This document shows positions 29,712-38,560 of a stretch of 64,000 nt of DNA, one piece after another. Below the pieces are notes generated by a model. It was not told where the DNA came from, did no database searches, and saw only the letters and a list, made by a program, of their open reading frames with translations. Both the position numbers and the translations under genes were made by a program. The DNA is from Petasospora fabianii (taxonomy: Eukaryota; Ascomycota; Saccharomycetes; Phaffomycetales; Wickerhamomycetaceae): positions 1,116,001 through 1,180,000 of the forward strand of contig CP048716.1 in the NCBI GenBank assembly GCA_022641835.1. Direction: 5' to 3'. The stretch's first letter is position 1, and the number at the start of each line of letters is the position of its first letter.

Positions 29712-30416
29712 ATGATCACTACAAGAGCCACAACACAGATTTCCCGTCGTCTGCTTCATACATCGTCTGTGCAGTATGGCTTCATGGACTGGTTTTCCAT
29801 GAAGAAGGACCAGCAGAAGAAGAAGGAAAAGGCCGAGGACACCTCTAAGGTTATTGAAAGAGCTGAGAAGGGTGAAGTGCAAGTGACAAAAGTGGAAAAA
29901 ATCGAGTTCATTGGTAAGAAGAAGGATCCAGCTGATCTGAGACCAATTTCTGAACGACTCCAAGGTTTCTCCATTAAGCCATGGCTCTCCAAAAGCAAAG
30001 TCACAACTGCCGATGAGTTCAAAAATATCATTCTTTCAAACTACACCAAATTCACAAAGAAGACAACGGATGACCTCTCACAAGTTGATCTCAAGAATCT
30101 TAATCTTAGATTTGATATAACAAAGGCTGTTCAAGCCGAATCTGGATATTTGATCCCAGACTACGTTCTCACAAAGGCTAACGACGGTTCTGTCCTCCAG
30201 CAGTACTTTGAACAGAAGATCCTCACAGGTGATTACCTTATTACAAACCCAGAGCACCTCGATATTGAGGACTTTGAGTACTCGAGTCCGAACATTTCTG
30301 TTAAGATGAATGTGACGACTAAGGAGAGAAAGTCCAAGTATAAGAAGTTGTTGAAGGAGGCCAAGGCTGCTCAGGAAGCGAAGGCTGCTGAGTTGATGAA
30401 GGGTGTTGGAGCTTAA
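29712..30416 (+). CDS. MRPL13: Mitochondrial large-subunit ribosomal protein mL50 (MRPL13-like)
   Basis: The ORF can start at 29529, but ATG 29712 opens MITTRATTQISRRLLHTSSVQYG, a clear presequence, giving 234 residues. The middle is Lys-rich and charged. The block from about residue 110 onward (FKNIILSNYTKF, then NLRFDITKAVQAESGYLIPDYVLTKANDGSVLQQYF) matches the mL50 pattern: a Leu-rich helix, K/R-F, a short helix, then x-IPDxxL. The C-terminal tail is Lys/Ala-rich and helical. It would bind the mitochondrial 54S subunit. Mitochondrial location is strongly supported; the mL50 assignment rests on motif recall and is moderate. Confidence 0.7.
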   Translation: MITTRATTQISRRLLHTSSVQYGFMDWFSMKKDQQKKKEKAEDTSKVIERAEKGEVQVTKVEKIEFIGKKKDPADLRPISERLQGFSIKPWLSKSKVTTADEFKNIILSNYTKFTKKTTDDLSQVDLKNLNLRFDITKAVQAESGYLIPDYVLTKANDGSVLQQYFEQKILTGDYLITNPEHLDIEDFEYSSPNISVKMNVTTKERKSKYKKLLKEAKAAQEAKAAELMKGVGA

Positions 30417-30594
30417 CATGCTTTCAAAAATTCACAACAATCAGCATAACGTGTACATATAATGAATGACCCTGCTAATAACATACACTAAAGTCTATGA
30501 CGATGTAGTCCAAAAAAAAAGATCGCAATGGTTAGTGGTATTAAAAGAGAGTGTATCTAGAAGAAGGCAATAAAGACCAGGAATATCAACATCA

Positions 30595-32424
30595 TCACTT
30601 CTTGCCCATGGAAAAGGCAACGAATGCAACAGCACCAAACGCAACAAGAACACCAGCGAACAAAGCAGCATTCTCAACACCTGGAACAATTTGACCTGGC
30701 TGTTGAGATGGAGAAGACTTGGACTGTTTCTTCTGATGATACTCATCCAAATTGATTGTGTTGTCTGGGTGATGGATGAACAAATCAGCTTTGTCAAGCT
30801 TGGAGTTTCTGCTGATCAAAACACAATCAATGAGATCCTGATCCGATGTGATGGCGACGATATCACCTTCATCATCGATGTAACTGATAGCAAACAGATC
30901 CTTGTTCAGCTCATCAAGCTCTGCTTTGTTGAGCTTACTGATCACAAGCTCTCTCAATGCGTCAATACCATCGGCTGGCTTGACACTGACTCTATGAACT
31001 CTAGCAGTTGGAGACTTGAACTTGAATGTGAATGGTGTATCTCTCGGATCCTGCTGAATGATTGAAGAACCCCCATGCTGCTCATTGGTTACACTGACGG
31101 AATCACCTGGAGCCACATTGTCATGAACATTGTGAAGAGAGAATTGGTTGATCTCACTCATGGAGATATCTGGCATGTTGGCATAACTGTCAGCCTGTGA
31201 GTCAGAGGCAACAGACTCAGAATCGTTGTCTAATGATGTCCAGAATTTGTTCCAAGCTGGACCTTCAGCGTTGGACTCTTCACCATCCTCAGTAGTCTTC
31301 ATCATGGAAATCTGATCCAAAGTGGCGTATGTCAACTTCAACACCTCTACGATACCAATGATCTCGTTATCCTCAACAACAGGCAAATTCAAGTAGTGGC
31401 CATCGAACATCTTTCTCAAGGCTGCTTGAATAGTTAAGTCCTTATTGGCAACATCTGGCTGAGAAGTCATAACTCTGATAACACTCACAGTCTTTGGATC
31501 CAATCCAGCAGCGATAACTCTGAGAACAACATCCTTGGATGTGAAGATACCAGAGACGTTTTCATTTGCATCTTTGACCAAGACAGCGGTAGTGTGGTTC
31601 TCCTTCATGAGGATAGCAGCGTCATAGACTGTGGTCTTAACGGAGACGTAACATGGCAAAGTGTTCTCATCCAACACTGTCTCAAGAGTAGGACCTGACA
31701 TGACATTTTTCAGACTTTCGAAGTACTTGATAACCTGCAATGGTTGTTGCGACATGCCGATCTCCATGTGGACACCTTCAAGAGCGTCATGAAGCTTCTT
31801 TGAGGACTCATACATTCTTTCCAATTTCTCCATGGCCTCCTGGTAACACTTTGTGATATCGAGAACACCAACAATAGCATTGTTCTCATCCAACACTGGT
31901 AGGTGTCTGAATCCTCTCTGGACCATGAGGTTGAGCGCCTCAGAAGCTGGTGTATCGGATGTAGCACACATTGGGTTGGCAGTCATGATCTGCTCGATGG
32001 TAACAGAGGCGGCATTGAGACCCTTTCCGACAACTCTGAAGGCCAAATCCTTGGCTGTGAAGATACCAGAGAGGTGCTCGTTATCGTCAACGACCAAGAT
32101 ACAGTTCTCACGCTTAGCACTCATCAACTGGGCAGCCTCGTAAGCGGTGTATGATGGTTTGCAGACAACGGCCTCTGATGGCTTGAGGGAGAGCACAGTG
32201 CCCGGTTGGGAATGTTTAGAACGTCTCTTTGGGTTAGCAGAAGACTTTCCAAGTCTCTTCTTGGACAAGTCATTCTCAACACGACGTCTGATAGCCTCAT
32301 CTCTCTTACTTTGTCTTTTACGGGACTCGAGGATGGTGGAATCGAGATCGTGGTGTGGAGTAGAGCTGATTGCACTTCCTGAGGCTGAGGTGGCCTTCTT
32401 CGGAGTTCTAAGAGCTGCTGACAT
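30595..32424 (-). CDS. CBS-PB1 tail-anchored protein (Mug70 family)
   Basis: This is a 609-residue protein starting at ATG 32424; the frame extends four codons upstream only to a TTG. Four CBS motifs form two Bateman modules, about 75-200 (SGIFTAKDLAFRVVGKGL, FRHLPVLDENNAIVGVLDI) and 245-370 (SGIFTSKDVVLRVIAAGL, LNLPVVEDNEIIGIVEV). A PB1 domain follows (463-552) with an acidic OPCA-type stretch DDEGDIVAITSDQDL (517-531). The C-terminus has a single hydrophobic helix (585-604) and the tail SMGKK, typical of tail-anchored proteins. CBS pairs usually bind adenine nucleotides and PB1 binds PB1 partners. The nearest known proteins are S. pombe Mug70 and related fungal CBS-PB1 proteins; S. cerevisiae lacks one. 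Function is unknown. Confidence 0.88.
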   Translation of the reverse strand: MSAALRTPKKATSASGSAISSTPHHDLDSTILESRKRQSKRDEAIRRRVENDLSKKRLGKSSANPKRRSKHSQPGTVLSLKPSEAVVCKPSYTAYEAAQLMSAKRENCILVVDDNEHLSGIFTAKDLAFRVVGKGLNAASVTIEQIMTANPMCATSDTPASEALNLMVQRGFRHLPVLDENNAIVGVLDITKCYQEAMEKLERMYESSKKLHDALEGVHMEIGMSQQPLQVIKYFESLKNVMSGPTLETVLDENTLPCYVSVKTTVYDAAILMKENHTTAVLVKDANENVSGIFTSKDVVLRVIAAGLDPKTVSVIRVMTSQPDVANKDLTIQAALRKMFDGHYLNLPVVEDNEIIGIVEVLKLTYATLDQISMMKTTEDGEESNAEGPAWNKFWTSLDNDSESVASDSQADSYANMPDISMSEINQFSLHNVHDNVAPGDSVSVTNEQHGGSSIIQQDPRDTPFTFKFKSPTARVHRVSVKPADGIDALRELVISKLNKAELDELNKDLFAISYIDDEGDIVAITSDQDLIDCVLISRNSKLDKADLFIHHPDNTINLDEYHQKKQSKSSPSQQPGQIVPGVENAALFAGVLVAFGAVAFVAFSMGKK

Positions 32425-33092
32425 CTTGAAAGACAATAGCTATGGCTCAACTGCGTAGGTACGGAAGAGTGATAGAGTATCAAAGAGCTAAGATATGTAA
32501 AGGTGTCTTCCGCCAGTTTTTTAATTGGCGGCGCGCGCCATAACAAAAACATCCAAATCAAAACATTGGCACCCAAAAGGGAAAATTTCCATATTCGGTA
32601 AATTGGATTTAGATGCAAGGCATGATCTCGCATATGGTGCAGCGACTTTGATCTCTCTTCATCTGATTAGCCAAAGAGTTGATCTTTCTTGAGCTGGATT
32701 GATATGTCTCCAGGATGCCTGCTTTCTAAAAAGCCTGTGATTACCCAATGCAACTGATCATTCGCAAGAAATTGATAAGGGAAGGCGTCATGCGCGCGTT
32801 GGTCGCTTATAGACGTGAGGAAGGGATGGGGTTTCCTGACAAGTAGGCAGTTATTATACGGGTCTTGCGCTCAGCTTGAGTCTTTGAGGCTTGATATATG
32901 TAGATCCTACTCTCAAAACATGCTAGCACATGTGATTACACTGAACAAGCCTGAAAGCTGCAGTTTCCTTATCTTGGCTGGGCCATGCGCGCGCAGGGAG
33001 CACGCACCTTTCTCCAAAAGGGAGACCCCTTGCTAGATTTTATCTCTTCTCCCACACTCCACTAAACGGAAACAAGATTGAATCTCATAAAT
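32425..33092. promoter_or_regulatory. Divergent promoter CBS-PB1 gene / cis-prenyltransferase
   Basis: These 668 bp hold no gene. A GC-rich palindrome-like GGCGGCGCGCGCC lies at 32527-32539, and GCGCGC-type stretches recur at 32791-32797 and 32986-32993. I see no TATA box that I would defend. Confidence 0.45.
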
Positions 33093-34058
33093 ATGGGTAT
33101 ACTTAACGGACTCTACAACTATGTCGGTACTCATCTGACTGGTCCAATTTTTGAAACCGTCGATGAGCACGCCAGAGACGTGATCATTAGCACCCTCAGG
33201 ACAGGTAATGTTCCACAGCACGTTGCATTCATCATGGATGGCAATAGACGCTACGCCAAGTCCAAGGGTCTCCAGACCCACAAGGGTCATGAGATGGGTG
33301 CGGTTGCACTAATTCAGATCATTGACTCTTGTTTGAAGTTGGGGATCTCTCACGTGTCAATGTATGCATTCTCTATCGAGAACTTTAAGAGAACCCCTGA
33401 AGAGGTTTCTTTACTCTTCAGCTTGCTCATGGCACGCATTGACCAGTTTTTGAACCAAAGTGAGAGATACTCTCAAGGTGCCAGAGTTAGAATAATTGGT
33501 AACAGAACTTTAGTTCCTGAAGAGACTATGGAGGAACTCGAAGAAATTGAGAAGAAGACCTTCAACAATAACAAGATCACTTTGAACGTCTGCTTCTCCT
33601 ACACTTCTCGTGATGAGTTGACTCACTCGATTGGACAGTCTGTTCTGCTTGCAGAAGGTGGTTACTCAGATAAGAACAAAGTTGATGAGGAATGGGTGGA
33701 GAGGTTCTTCTACTATCCTACTGACACGCCAAAGGTTGACTTATTGGTGAGAACCTCTGGACACACCAGACTGAGTGATTACTTGCTTTGGCAGGTGTGT
33801 GAGAATGCAAAGATTGTGTTTGTATCTACATACTGGCCACAGTTCAGTGTCTTCGAGTTCTACTTGGTCTTGATACAATGGGGGTTCGAAAAGAGCATTG
33901 CTGAGAAGTTCAAGGACTACGAGTCCTATTTGATCGCCAAGTTTGAAGGTGTTGTCCCCACTTCATATAAGAAGAAGGGGGATGTTAATCTCAATGAGTT
34001 GCCTATTCCACCACCATTCGTTACCGTGACTGGTAAGTTGACTTCCTCTTCTAAATGA
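33093..34058 (+). CDS. RER2/SRT1: cis-prenyltransferase, dehydrodolichyl diphosphate synthase (RER2/SRT1 family)
   Basis: It elongates farnesyl diphosphate with isopentenyl diphosphate to make the polyprenyl chain of dolichol, the carrier for N-glycosylation, in ER or lipid droplets. The frame reaches 33078 (TTG), but the ATG is 33093, giving 321 residues. Conserved regions are HVAFIMDGNRRYAK (catalytic Asp and first substrate site), YAFSIENFKR, and LLVRTSGHTRLSDYLLWQ with the R-x-S-G and R-L-S-D motifs. The HTRLSDY segment and C-terminus look somewhat closer to Srt1 than to Rer2. The CTG at 33771-33773 encodes the invariant Leu of R-L-S-D, showing standard CTG decoding. Confidence 0.92.
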   Translation: MGILNGLYNYVGTHLTGPIFETVDEHARDVIISTLRTGNVPQHVAFIMDGNRRYAKSKGLQTHKGHEMGAVALIQIIDSCLKLGISHVSMYAFSIENFKRTPEEVSLLFSLLMARIDQFLNQSERYSQGARVRIIGNRTLVPEETMEELEEIEKKTFNNNKITLNVCFSYTSRDELTHSIGQSVLLAEGGYSDKNKVDEEWVERFFYYPTDTPKVDLLVRTSGHTRLSDYLLWQVCENAKIVFVSTYWPQFSVFEFYLVLIQWGFEKSIAEKFKDYESYLIAKFEGVVPTSYKKKGDVNLNELPIPPPFVTVTGKLTSSSK

Positions 34059-34208
34059 GAGCACCTCTTCGAGTCGACATGACAAAACACGATTAACAGA
34101 TCGAAACCTACAATTTAATTGCTAACGATAACATAACATTTCATGACAGAGAGATGATACATCTCTCACAAGATTACGACTTCCTAACCATTGCTAACGA
34201 CCACTTAA

Positions 34209-34808
34209 TTATTGCTCCCTCTTTATGATAACCGACTCAATAACCTTCTTGATCTCTTTCTTCTTCCTCTCCGTAGTCTTTGCCTCATCCATCTTTCTCA
34301 AATACGAATTGAACACGACAACTTCCGCCACGAGAACGAGGATACCAAAGAACAAACATAACAACACACGATAATGGAGTTTAAACACTGCCTCGTTTGA
34401 CGTCCAGTACCAGATGGCATAGACCACCGATAGCACGGATATGATGATGTTCACCATTGTGGTTATCTGAGAGCGGATTTCACGCGCCATGTCTGCTGGA
34501 GAGACGTAGTCCTCATCGAGTTTCACTTTACCACGATTAACGAGCTCTTGATATTCATTTTCCTCGTTTTGTAGGCGTAGTTTGTCAAGTTGTTTCTGGA
34601 ATTCTGGTGTGTATTTTGGTGTTGCCTTCGGCGGATTGTAGACATCAAGCCCCTTTAATAGTTTAGATAGAGGTATATGTGGGAGATGTTTCTTGTGCAG
34701 GTATAGTATGTCATTCGTTGAGATCCATTGGCGTTCCAAGATGGTCTTTGAATGTGGTAGGCCCTTCAGATTATCTCTAAGTGTGGGTGTGAGTTTGAAT
34801 TTTGTCAT
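34209..34808 (-). CDS. VPH2: V-ATPase assembly factor VPH2/VMA12
   Basis: This is an ER membrane protein that, with Vma22 and Vma21, assembles the Vo sector of the vacuolar H+-ATPase. The frame opens at 34820 with TTG; the first ATG is 34808, giving 199 residues (S. cerevisiae 215). The N-terminal cytosolic domain carries WISTNDILYLHKKH. A central helix contains YTPEFQKQLDKLRLQNEENEYQ. Two transmembrane helices (about 117-135 and 143-163) form a hairpin of the family type, and the C-terminus is highly basic (KTTERKKKEIKKVIES). It converges with the cis-prenyltransferase gene (150 bp). Confidence 0.9.
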   Translation of the reverse strand: MTKFKLTPTLRDNLKGLPHSKTILERQWISTNDILYLHKKHLPHIPLSKLLKGLDVYNPPKATPKYTPEFQKQLDKLRLQNEENEYQELVNRGKVKLDEDYVSPADMAREIRSQITTMVNIIISVLSVVYAIWYWTSNEAVFKLHYRVLLCLFFGILVLVAEVVVFNSYLRKMDEAKTTERKKKEIKKVIESVIIKREQ

Positions 34809-34857
34809 GCTTGATGTCAAAAAGATCAGTTTCGTCTTTGTTTACTAAGACACATAT

Positions 34858-34872
34858 ACACACACACACACA

Positions 34873-34904
<32 letters not shown>
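34858..34904. repeat. (CA)n(CT)15 compound microsatellite
   Basis: A dinucleotide CA run passes directly into 15 CT units (34875-34904), 50-96 bp upstream of the VPH2 ATG. Confidence 0.95.
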
Positions 34905-34906
<2 letters not shown>

Positions 34907-35262
34907 TAGATCTTAGTGTGCTCCTCCATAATCTTCGCGAAAAGAGCGAATTCGCGGAGAACTGGTAATGCCCACACACAGACACATAGACATCGCCGAA
35001 GTTCGGAGACTCATAGAAGTGCTGACCTTCGCGAATCTTCTGCTGATGGTGAGGAGGGCAGAAGGCCGATGTTCGGGAAAGGTGTCCAGCCAATGCGGGC
35101 AAAGAGGAATAAGCTTAGCACGGTTTGGGCAACACTCAATGTCATCACGTTGGTTACGAGTGACTAGGGACGCGGAGAAGAGGGCCTACATTTATAAAAG
35201 AACATTTTGCTGTTCTTTATCAGATCCATCTTGACACATTCACAGCAAACACATCAAATATA

Positions 35263-35263
<1 letters not shown>

Positions 35264-35310
<47 letters not shown>
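35264..35310. repeat. (AC)24 microsatellite abutting a start codon
   Basis: About 24 AC units end three bases before the Nfu-paralogue ATG (35313), so they lie in its 5' leader. Confidence 0.95.
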
Positions 35311-35311
<1 letters not shown>

Positions 35312-35312
35312 G

Positions 35313-36041
35313 ATGCTGTCTACACTCACGAGAACACACACCCTTGCACGCACAGCCCGTGCCGCTGCCCCAGCTTCTTCCATCCTTGCCAGATTCCTCT
35401 CCATCAAGGCCCTCACAACACCGAACGAGAACGCTCTCAAGTTCCAAGTGGACCAGAACATCCTTGCTGATCCAACAACCTCTTACCAGATCAATCTCGC
35501 CAATCAATCACACTCTCCTCTTGCCGCCAAGATCTTTGAGTACTCTAACGATGTCGAGTCGGTGCTTATCGGAGGCAACTTTGTCACTGTCAACAAGAAT
35601 GAGTTTGCTCATTGGAACCAAGTGAAACCTGTTGTTGAGTCCATCTTGGAGTCTCATTTGAAAAAGAAGGAGCCTGTCATTGACGAAAGAGAAGTTGAAA
35701 GAGCTAACAATGCTCTCTTTGACGGAGAGGCCAGATCAATGACTGAGGAGGATCAGGAAATCACCGAGGAGATTCAGGAGTTGATTGATACTAGAATCAG
35801 ACCAGCCATCCAGGATGATGGTGGTGACATTGTCTTTTTAAGATATCAGGATGGTAAGGTTTACGTCCAGTTGCAAGGTGCCTGTACTTCATGCTCTTTG
35901 TCTGATGATACCCTCAAGTCTGGTATCCAGTCCATGTTGAGTCACTACGTTGAGGAGGTTGAAGAGGTTGTCAACTTGGCTGAACTCGAATTTAACAAGT
36001 TTGAACAGAAGCTTAAGATGCAGAGAGACCACCGTGCTTGA
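35313..36041 (+). CDS. Divergent mitochondrial Nfu-type Fe-S scaffold (second Nfu)
   Basis: Nfu proteins deliver 4Fe-4S clusters to lipoyl synthase and other mitochondrial clients. The 242-residue protein has a presequence (MLSTLTRTHTLARTARAAAP), an N-terminal Nfu_N domain (PNENALKF to about 120) and the NifU C-terminal domain with IRPAIQDDGGDI and the cluster motif GACTSCSLS (C-x2-C). It differs strongly from the canonical NFU1 at 51341-52102. It lacks the FGPNFIT phrase (here LIGGNFVTVN) and has LSDDTLKSGIQSML where canonical Nfu1 reads SSSVTLKNGIESML. It could be an old duplicate or an acquired bacterial-type Nfu. The family is certain, the origin is not. The ATG follows an (AC)24 tract. 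Confidence 0.9.
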   Translation: MLSTLTRTHTLARTARAAAPASSILARFLSIKALTTPNENALKFQVDQNILADPTTSYQINLANQSHSPLAAKIFEYSNDVESVLIGGNFVTVNKNEFAHWNQVKPVVESILESHLKKKEPVIDEREVERANNALFDGEARSMTEEDQEITEEIQELIDTRIRPAIQDDGGDIVFLRYQDGKVYVQLQGACTSCSLSDDTLKSGIQSMLSHYVEEVEEVVNLAELEFNKFEQKLKMQRDHRA

Positions 36042-36296
36042 TCTCCATTTAGCGTTCAGCACTTGTTATGACCCCAACCAACCCCTCATTGCATTCTTTA
36101 ACGACCTCATTTTTTTGCATGATCTCTCCGCCTTTAGCAGGGTTGATCCCACGGTGTTTAATCTATTAACTCAGTTTACGGAAATGTTAATATCATGGTT
36201 ACGATATTCGGTTAGTTTGTCCTTGTAGTCATATCTTGCTGCATAATATGTGATGTCTAAGGGTTGACTGAGAGCCATCATCAGATCAGAGACCTG

Positions 36297-36752
36297 TCAC
36301 TTTTGTGTGTACTGATCCCTATATTGCTCAATCTTCTGAGCGAGCTTAATATCAATATCACTGATTCCCTGGATATCATGCGTAGTTAACGTAATCTTAA
36401 CCTTGTTATATGTCTTGTGGTGATGTTAGTCCCCCTGACATCTGTGCCTCGAAGGGCGCCGCTCATCGATACTCACAGTCGTTATCGTTGGGTGATGGCC
36501 CCAAAGATGACTTCTCATTGCAACTTGGTTCAAAAATGCCTATGTTCTGTGTGTTAAATTCAGCTCTTGGGGTTCAATTTGGTTCATGATTCTAACTATA
36601 CTCACCCATGTTTGTTCAAAGTTTCCCAGTGTGTACTCCCGATGAATTGCGTTATCAGCAATTGTCCAGCCTTTGAGTCCCTTTGACAGTGTTGATTGAA
36701 CTGCTTCCGTAGTGAGCTTCTGAGCAGCAACTTTCCCAATCTTGTTATACAT
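36297..36752 (-). CDS. Pterin-4a-carbinolamine dehydratase-like protein (three exons; S. cerevisiae YHL018W/MCO14-like)
   Basis: This is a PCD/DCoH-fold protein; family members dehydrate 4a-hydroxytetrahydrobiopterin. Exons are 36606-36752, 36477-36539 and 36297-36413. Introns are 36540-36605 (GTGAGT...TAG) and 36414-36476 (GTGAGT, GACTAAC, AAG). Spliced length is 108 residues. The joined exons give WxF-type REYTLGNFEQTW, then MRSHLWGHHPTI with the catalytic-type HH-P, then TYNKVKITLTTHD and LSDID-like ISDIDIKLAQKI. This closely follows the pattern SHLWGHHP...THD I recall for YHL018W. Intron 1 lacks a good TACTAAC and has a competing CAG seven bases before the used TAG. S. cerevisiae has no phenylalanine hydroxylase, so the role of this family in yeast is unclear. 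It is divergent from the small gene at 36895 (142 bp). Confidence 0.85.
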
Positions 36753-36894
36753 CCTTTGCTGTTCAAGCCTTTGTCCTCTTTATCACCACTGCTGGTGTTG
36801 GATGAATATAACAAGATTTCTCCGCGTTTTCTCCAAATCAACCCACGACAACACCTCAGATTGACCATAATACTACACACACAATCGCCCTACA

Positions 36895-37131
36895 ATGTCT
36901 CGTAAGCAGATGCCCAATGAATGGAAAGACATCAGAGGAATCCCTTCGAGGCCCATCAGGTTTGATTCGCTCGAAACGAGGCTGAGGAAGGACACACACC
37001 TCGATCGCCACCTGGCTGACCTACACACTGTACTCAACAAACTGGAAAACAAGTCATCAAAGGCGGTGCAACATTTCGAGGCCATGAAAGGGATGAATGA
37101 AGCAATGAGTTGGGTTGACGAGTTTAGATAG
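36895..37131 (+). CDS. Small predicted protein, 78 aa, unknown
   Basis: I do not recognise it. The frame starts with an ATG in a good context (ACAATG) and sits in its own space between a divergent promoter and a convergent neighbour. Composition is protein-like: charged, mostly helical, with WKDIRGIPSRPIRF then a heptad-like helix LADLHTVLNKLENKSSKAV and an end SWVDEFR. No signal peptide, membrane segment or cysteine is present. Size and helix suggest a small subunit of a complex, but nothing specific can be claimed. It may be a chance ORF. Confidence 0.5.
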   Translation: MSRKQMPNEWKDIRGIPSRPIRFDSLETRLRKDTHLDRHLADLHTVLNKLENKSSKAVQHFEAMKGMNEAMSWVDEFR

Positions 37132-37327
37132 AGAGTTGTGTGATCTTGGTGCTGGTGGTGCCGGAACAGGGAGAAGGTGACATTACAGCTGGTCTGGTTT
37201 AACCTTCATTTCGCTAGTGGGGATCTACATTTCATTTCAGTTTCAATGGTAAATAAATATCACTGTACCATCAAGGCAAGCATAGCATAAATACGTTTCA
37301 AAAAGAACAGAATTACATACAAAGCTC

Positions 37328-38560
37328 TCAGAAGGCAGTGGCGAACTCCTTCTTGAGTCTGTCAGCAACATGACCAATGAATTCCTCAGTGGTGACGTAC
37401 GAGGATCTATCAGTCTTACCTTCAGCCAAGGCAAGATCCTTAGTCATCTTACCGTCAACCTGGACGGTATCGAGAGTAGCCTTCTCCAATAACTCACCAA
37501 ACTTGACAACATCTGGTGTACCGTCGAGTTTACCTCTTTGGATGATACCTCTAGACCAGGCAAAGATGGAGGCAATAGAGTTTGTTGACGTTTCCTTACC
37601 TTGCTGGTGCTGTCTGTAGTGTCTAGTCACTGTACCATGTGCTGCCTCAGCTTCAAATGCCTTTCCATCTGGGGTAACAAGCACAGAAGTCATCAAACCA
37701 AGAGAGCCGAATCCCTGGGCAACGATATCGGATTGAACGTCACCATCATAGTTCTTCATGGCGATAATATAACCACCCTTTGACTTGAGCATCTGGGCAA
37801 CCATGTCATCAATGAGACGGTGCTCATACCAGACACCTCTTTCATCCATGAGTTTTTTGTACTTCTTCTCGTACAAGCCCTCAAAGATGTCCTTGAAACG
37901 GCCATCATACTTCTTCAAAATGGTGTTCTTTGTGGTGGAGTACAAATTCATACCACGTTCAAGGGCAAGCTTGAAAGAAGCTTCTGCAAATGCCTCAATG
38001 GACTCGTCAGTGTTGTACATTGCAAGGGCAACACCTGCGCCTGGGAAGTCATAAACTGGCCACTCGAGAGCATCACCTCCATCCTTTGGGTTGAACACGA
38101 GCTTCAAGTCACCGGCAGATGGGATAAGGACATCGGTGGCTCTGTACTGGTCACCAAAGGCATGACGACCAATAATGATCGGCTGTTCCCATTGAGGCAC
38201 AATTCTTGGAATTCTTGGGATGACAATTGGTTCTCTAAAGACGGTACCTCCAAGGATGTTTCTGATGGTTCCATTAGGTGATTTCCACATCTTCTTAAGC
38301 TTGAACTCCTCTACACGGGCCTCGTCAGGAGTGATGGTGGCACACTTGACAGCGACACCATACTTCAGCGTAGCCTCGGCAGACTCGTTGGTCACTTTGT
38401 CGTCTGTCTTGTCTCTGTTCTCCATTCCTAGGTCATAGTACTTGAGGTCGAGATCGAGGTAGGGAAGGACGAGCTCGGAACGGATGAGATGCCAGATGAT
38501 TCTGGTCATTTCGTCTCCGTCCATCTCGACAATTGGGTTCTTCACTTTGATCTTGGTCAT
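37328..38560 (-). CDS. IDP2: NADP-dependent isocitrate dehydrogenase, cytosolic type
   Basis: It oxidises isocitrate to 2-oxoglutarate and makes NADPH. ATG 38560 gives 410 residues ([20 protein letters not shown]). The frame stays open to 38749 through GC-rich sequence without another ATG, and a TATA element at 38631-38640 lies inside that stretch. The short form without presequence is therefore chosen. Signature residues: [18 protein letters not shown], substrate/metal segment [23 protein letters not shown] and [15 protein letters not shown]. The C-terminus (ATAF) is not a PTS1, so it is not Idp3-like, and the lack of a presequence separates it from Idp1. Enzyme identity is certain; naming as IDP2 is by compartment. 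Confidence 0.93.
   Translation of the reverse strand: MTKIKVKNPIVEMDGDEMTRIIWHLIRSELVLPYLDLDLKYYDLGMENRDKTDDKVTNESAEATLKYGVAVKCATITPDEARVEEFKLKKMWKSPNGTIRNILGGTVFREPIVIPRIPRIVPQWEQPIIIGRHAFGDQYRATDVLIPSAGDLKLVFNPKDGGDALEWPVYDFPGAGVALAMYNTDESIEAFAEASFKLALERGMNLYSTTKNTILKKYDGRFKDIFEGLYEKKYKKLMDERGVWYEHRLIDDMVAQMLKSKGGYIIAMKNYDGDVQSDIVAQGFGSLGLMTSVLVTPDGKAFEAEAAHGTVTRHYRQHQQGKETSTNSIASIFAWSRGIIQRGKLDGTPDVVKFGELLEKATLDTVQVDGKMTKDLALAEGKTDRSSYVTTEEFIGHVADRLKKEFATAF

Larger units (their letters stand above)
34809..35312. promoter_or_regulatory. Divergent VPH2/Nfu-paralogue region with two microsatellites
   Basis: The region holds a (CA)n-(CT)15 tract at 34858-34904 and an (AC)24 tract at 35264-35310. 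TTTATAAAAG at 35191-35200 may be the TATA box of the Nfu paralogue. Plus-strand frames here are non-coding by composition. Confidence 0.5.
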
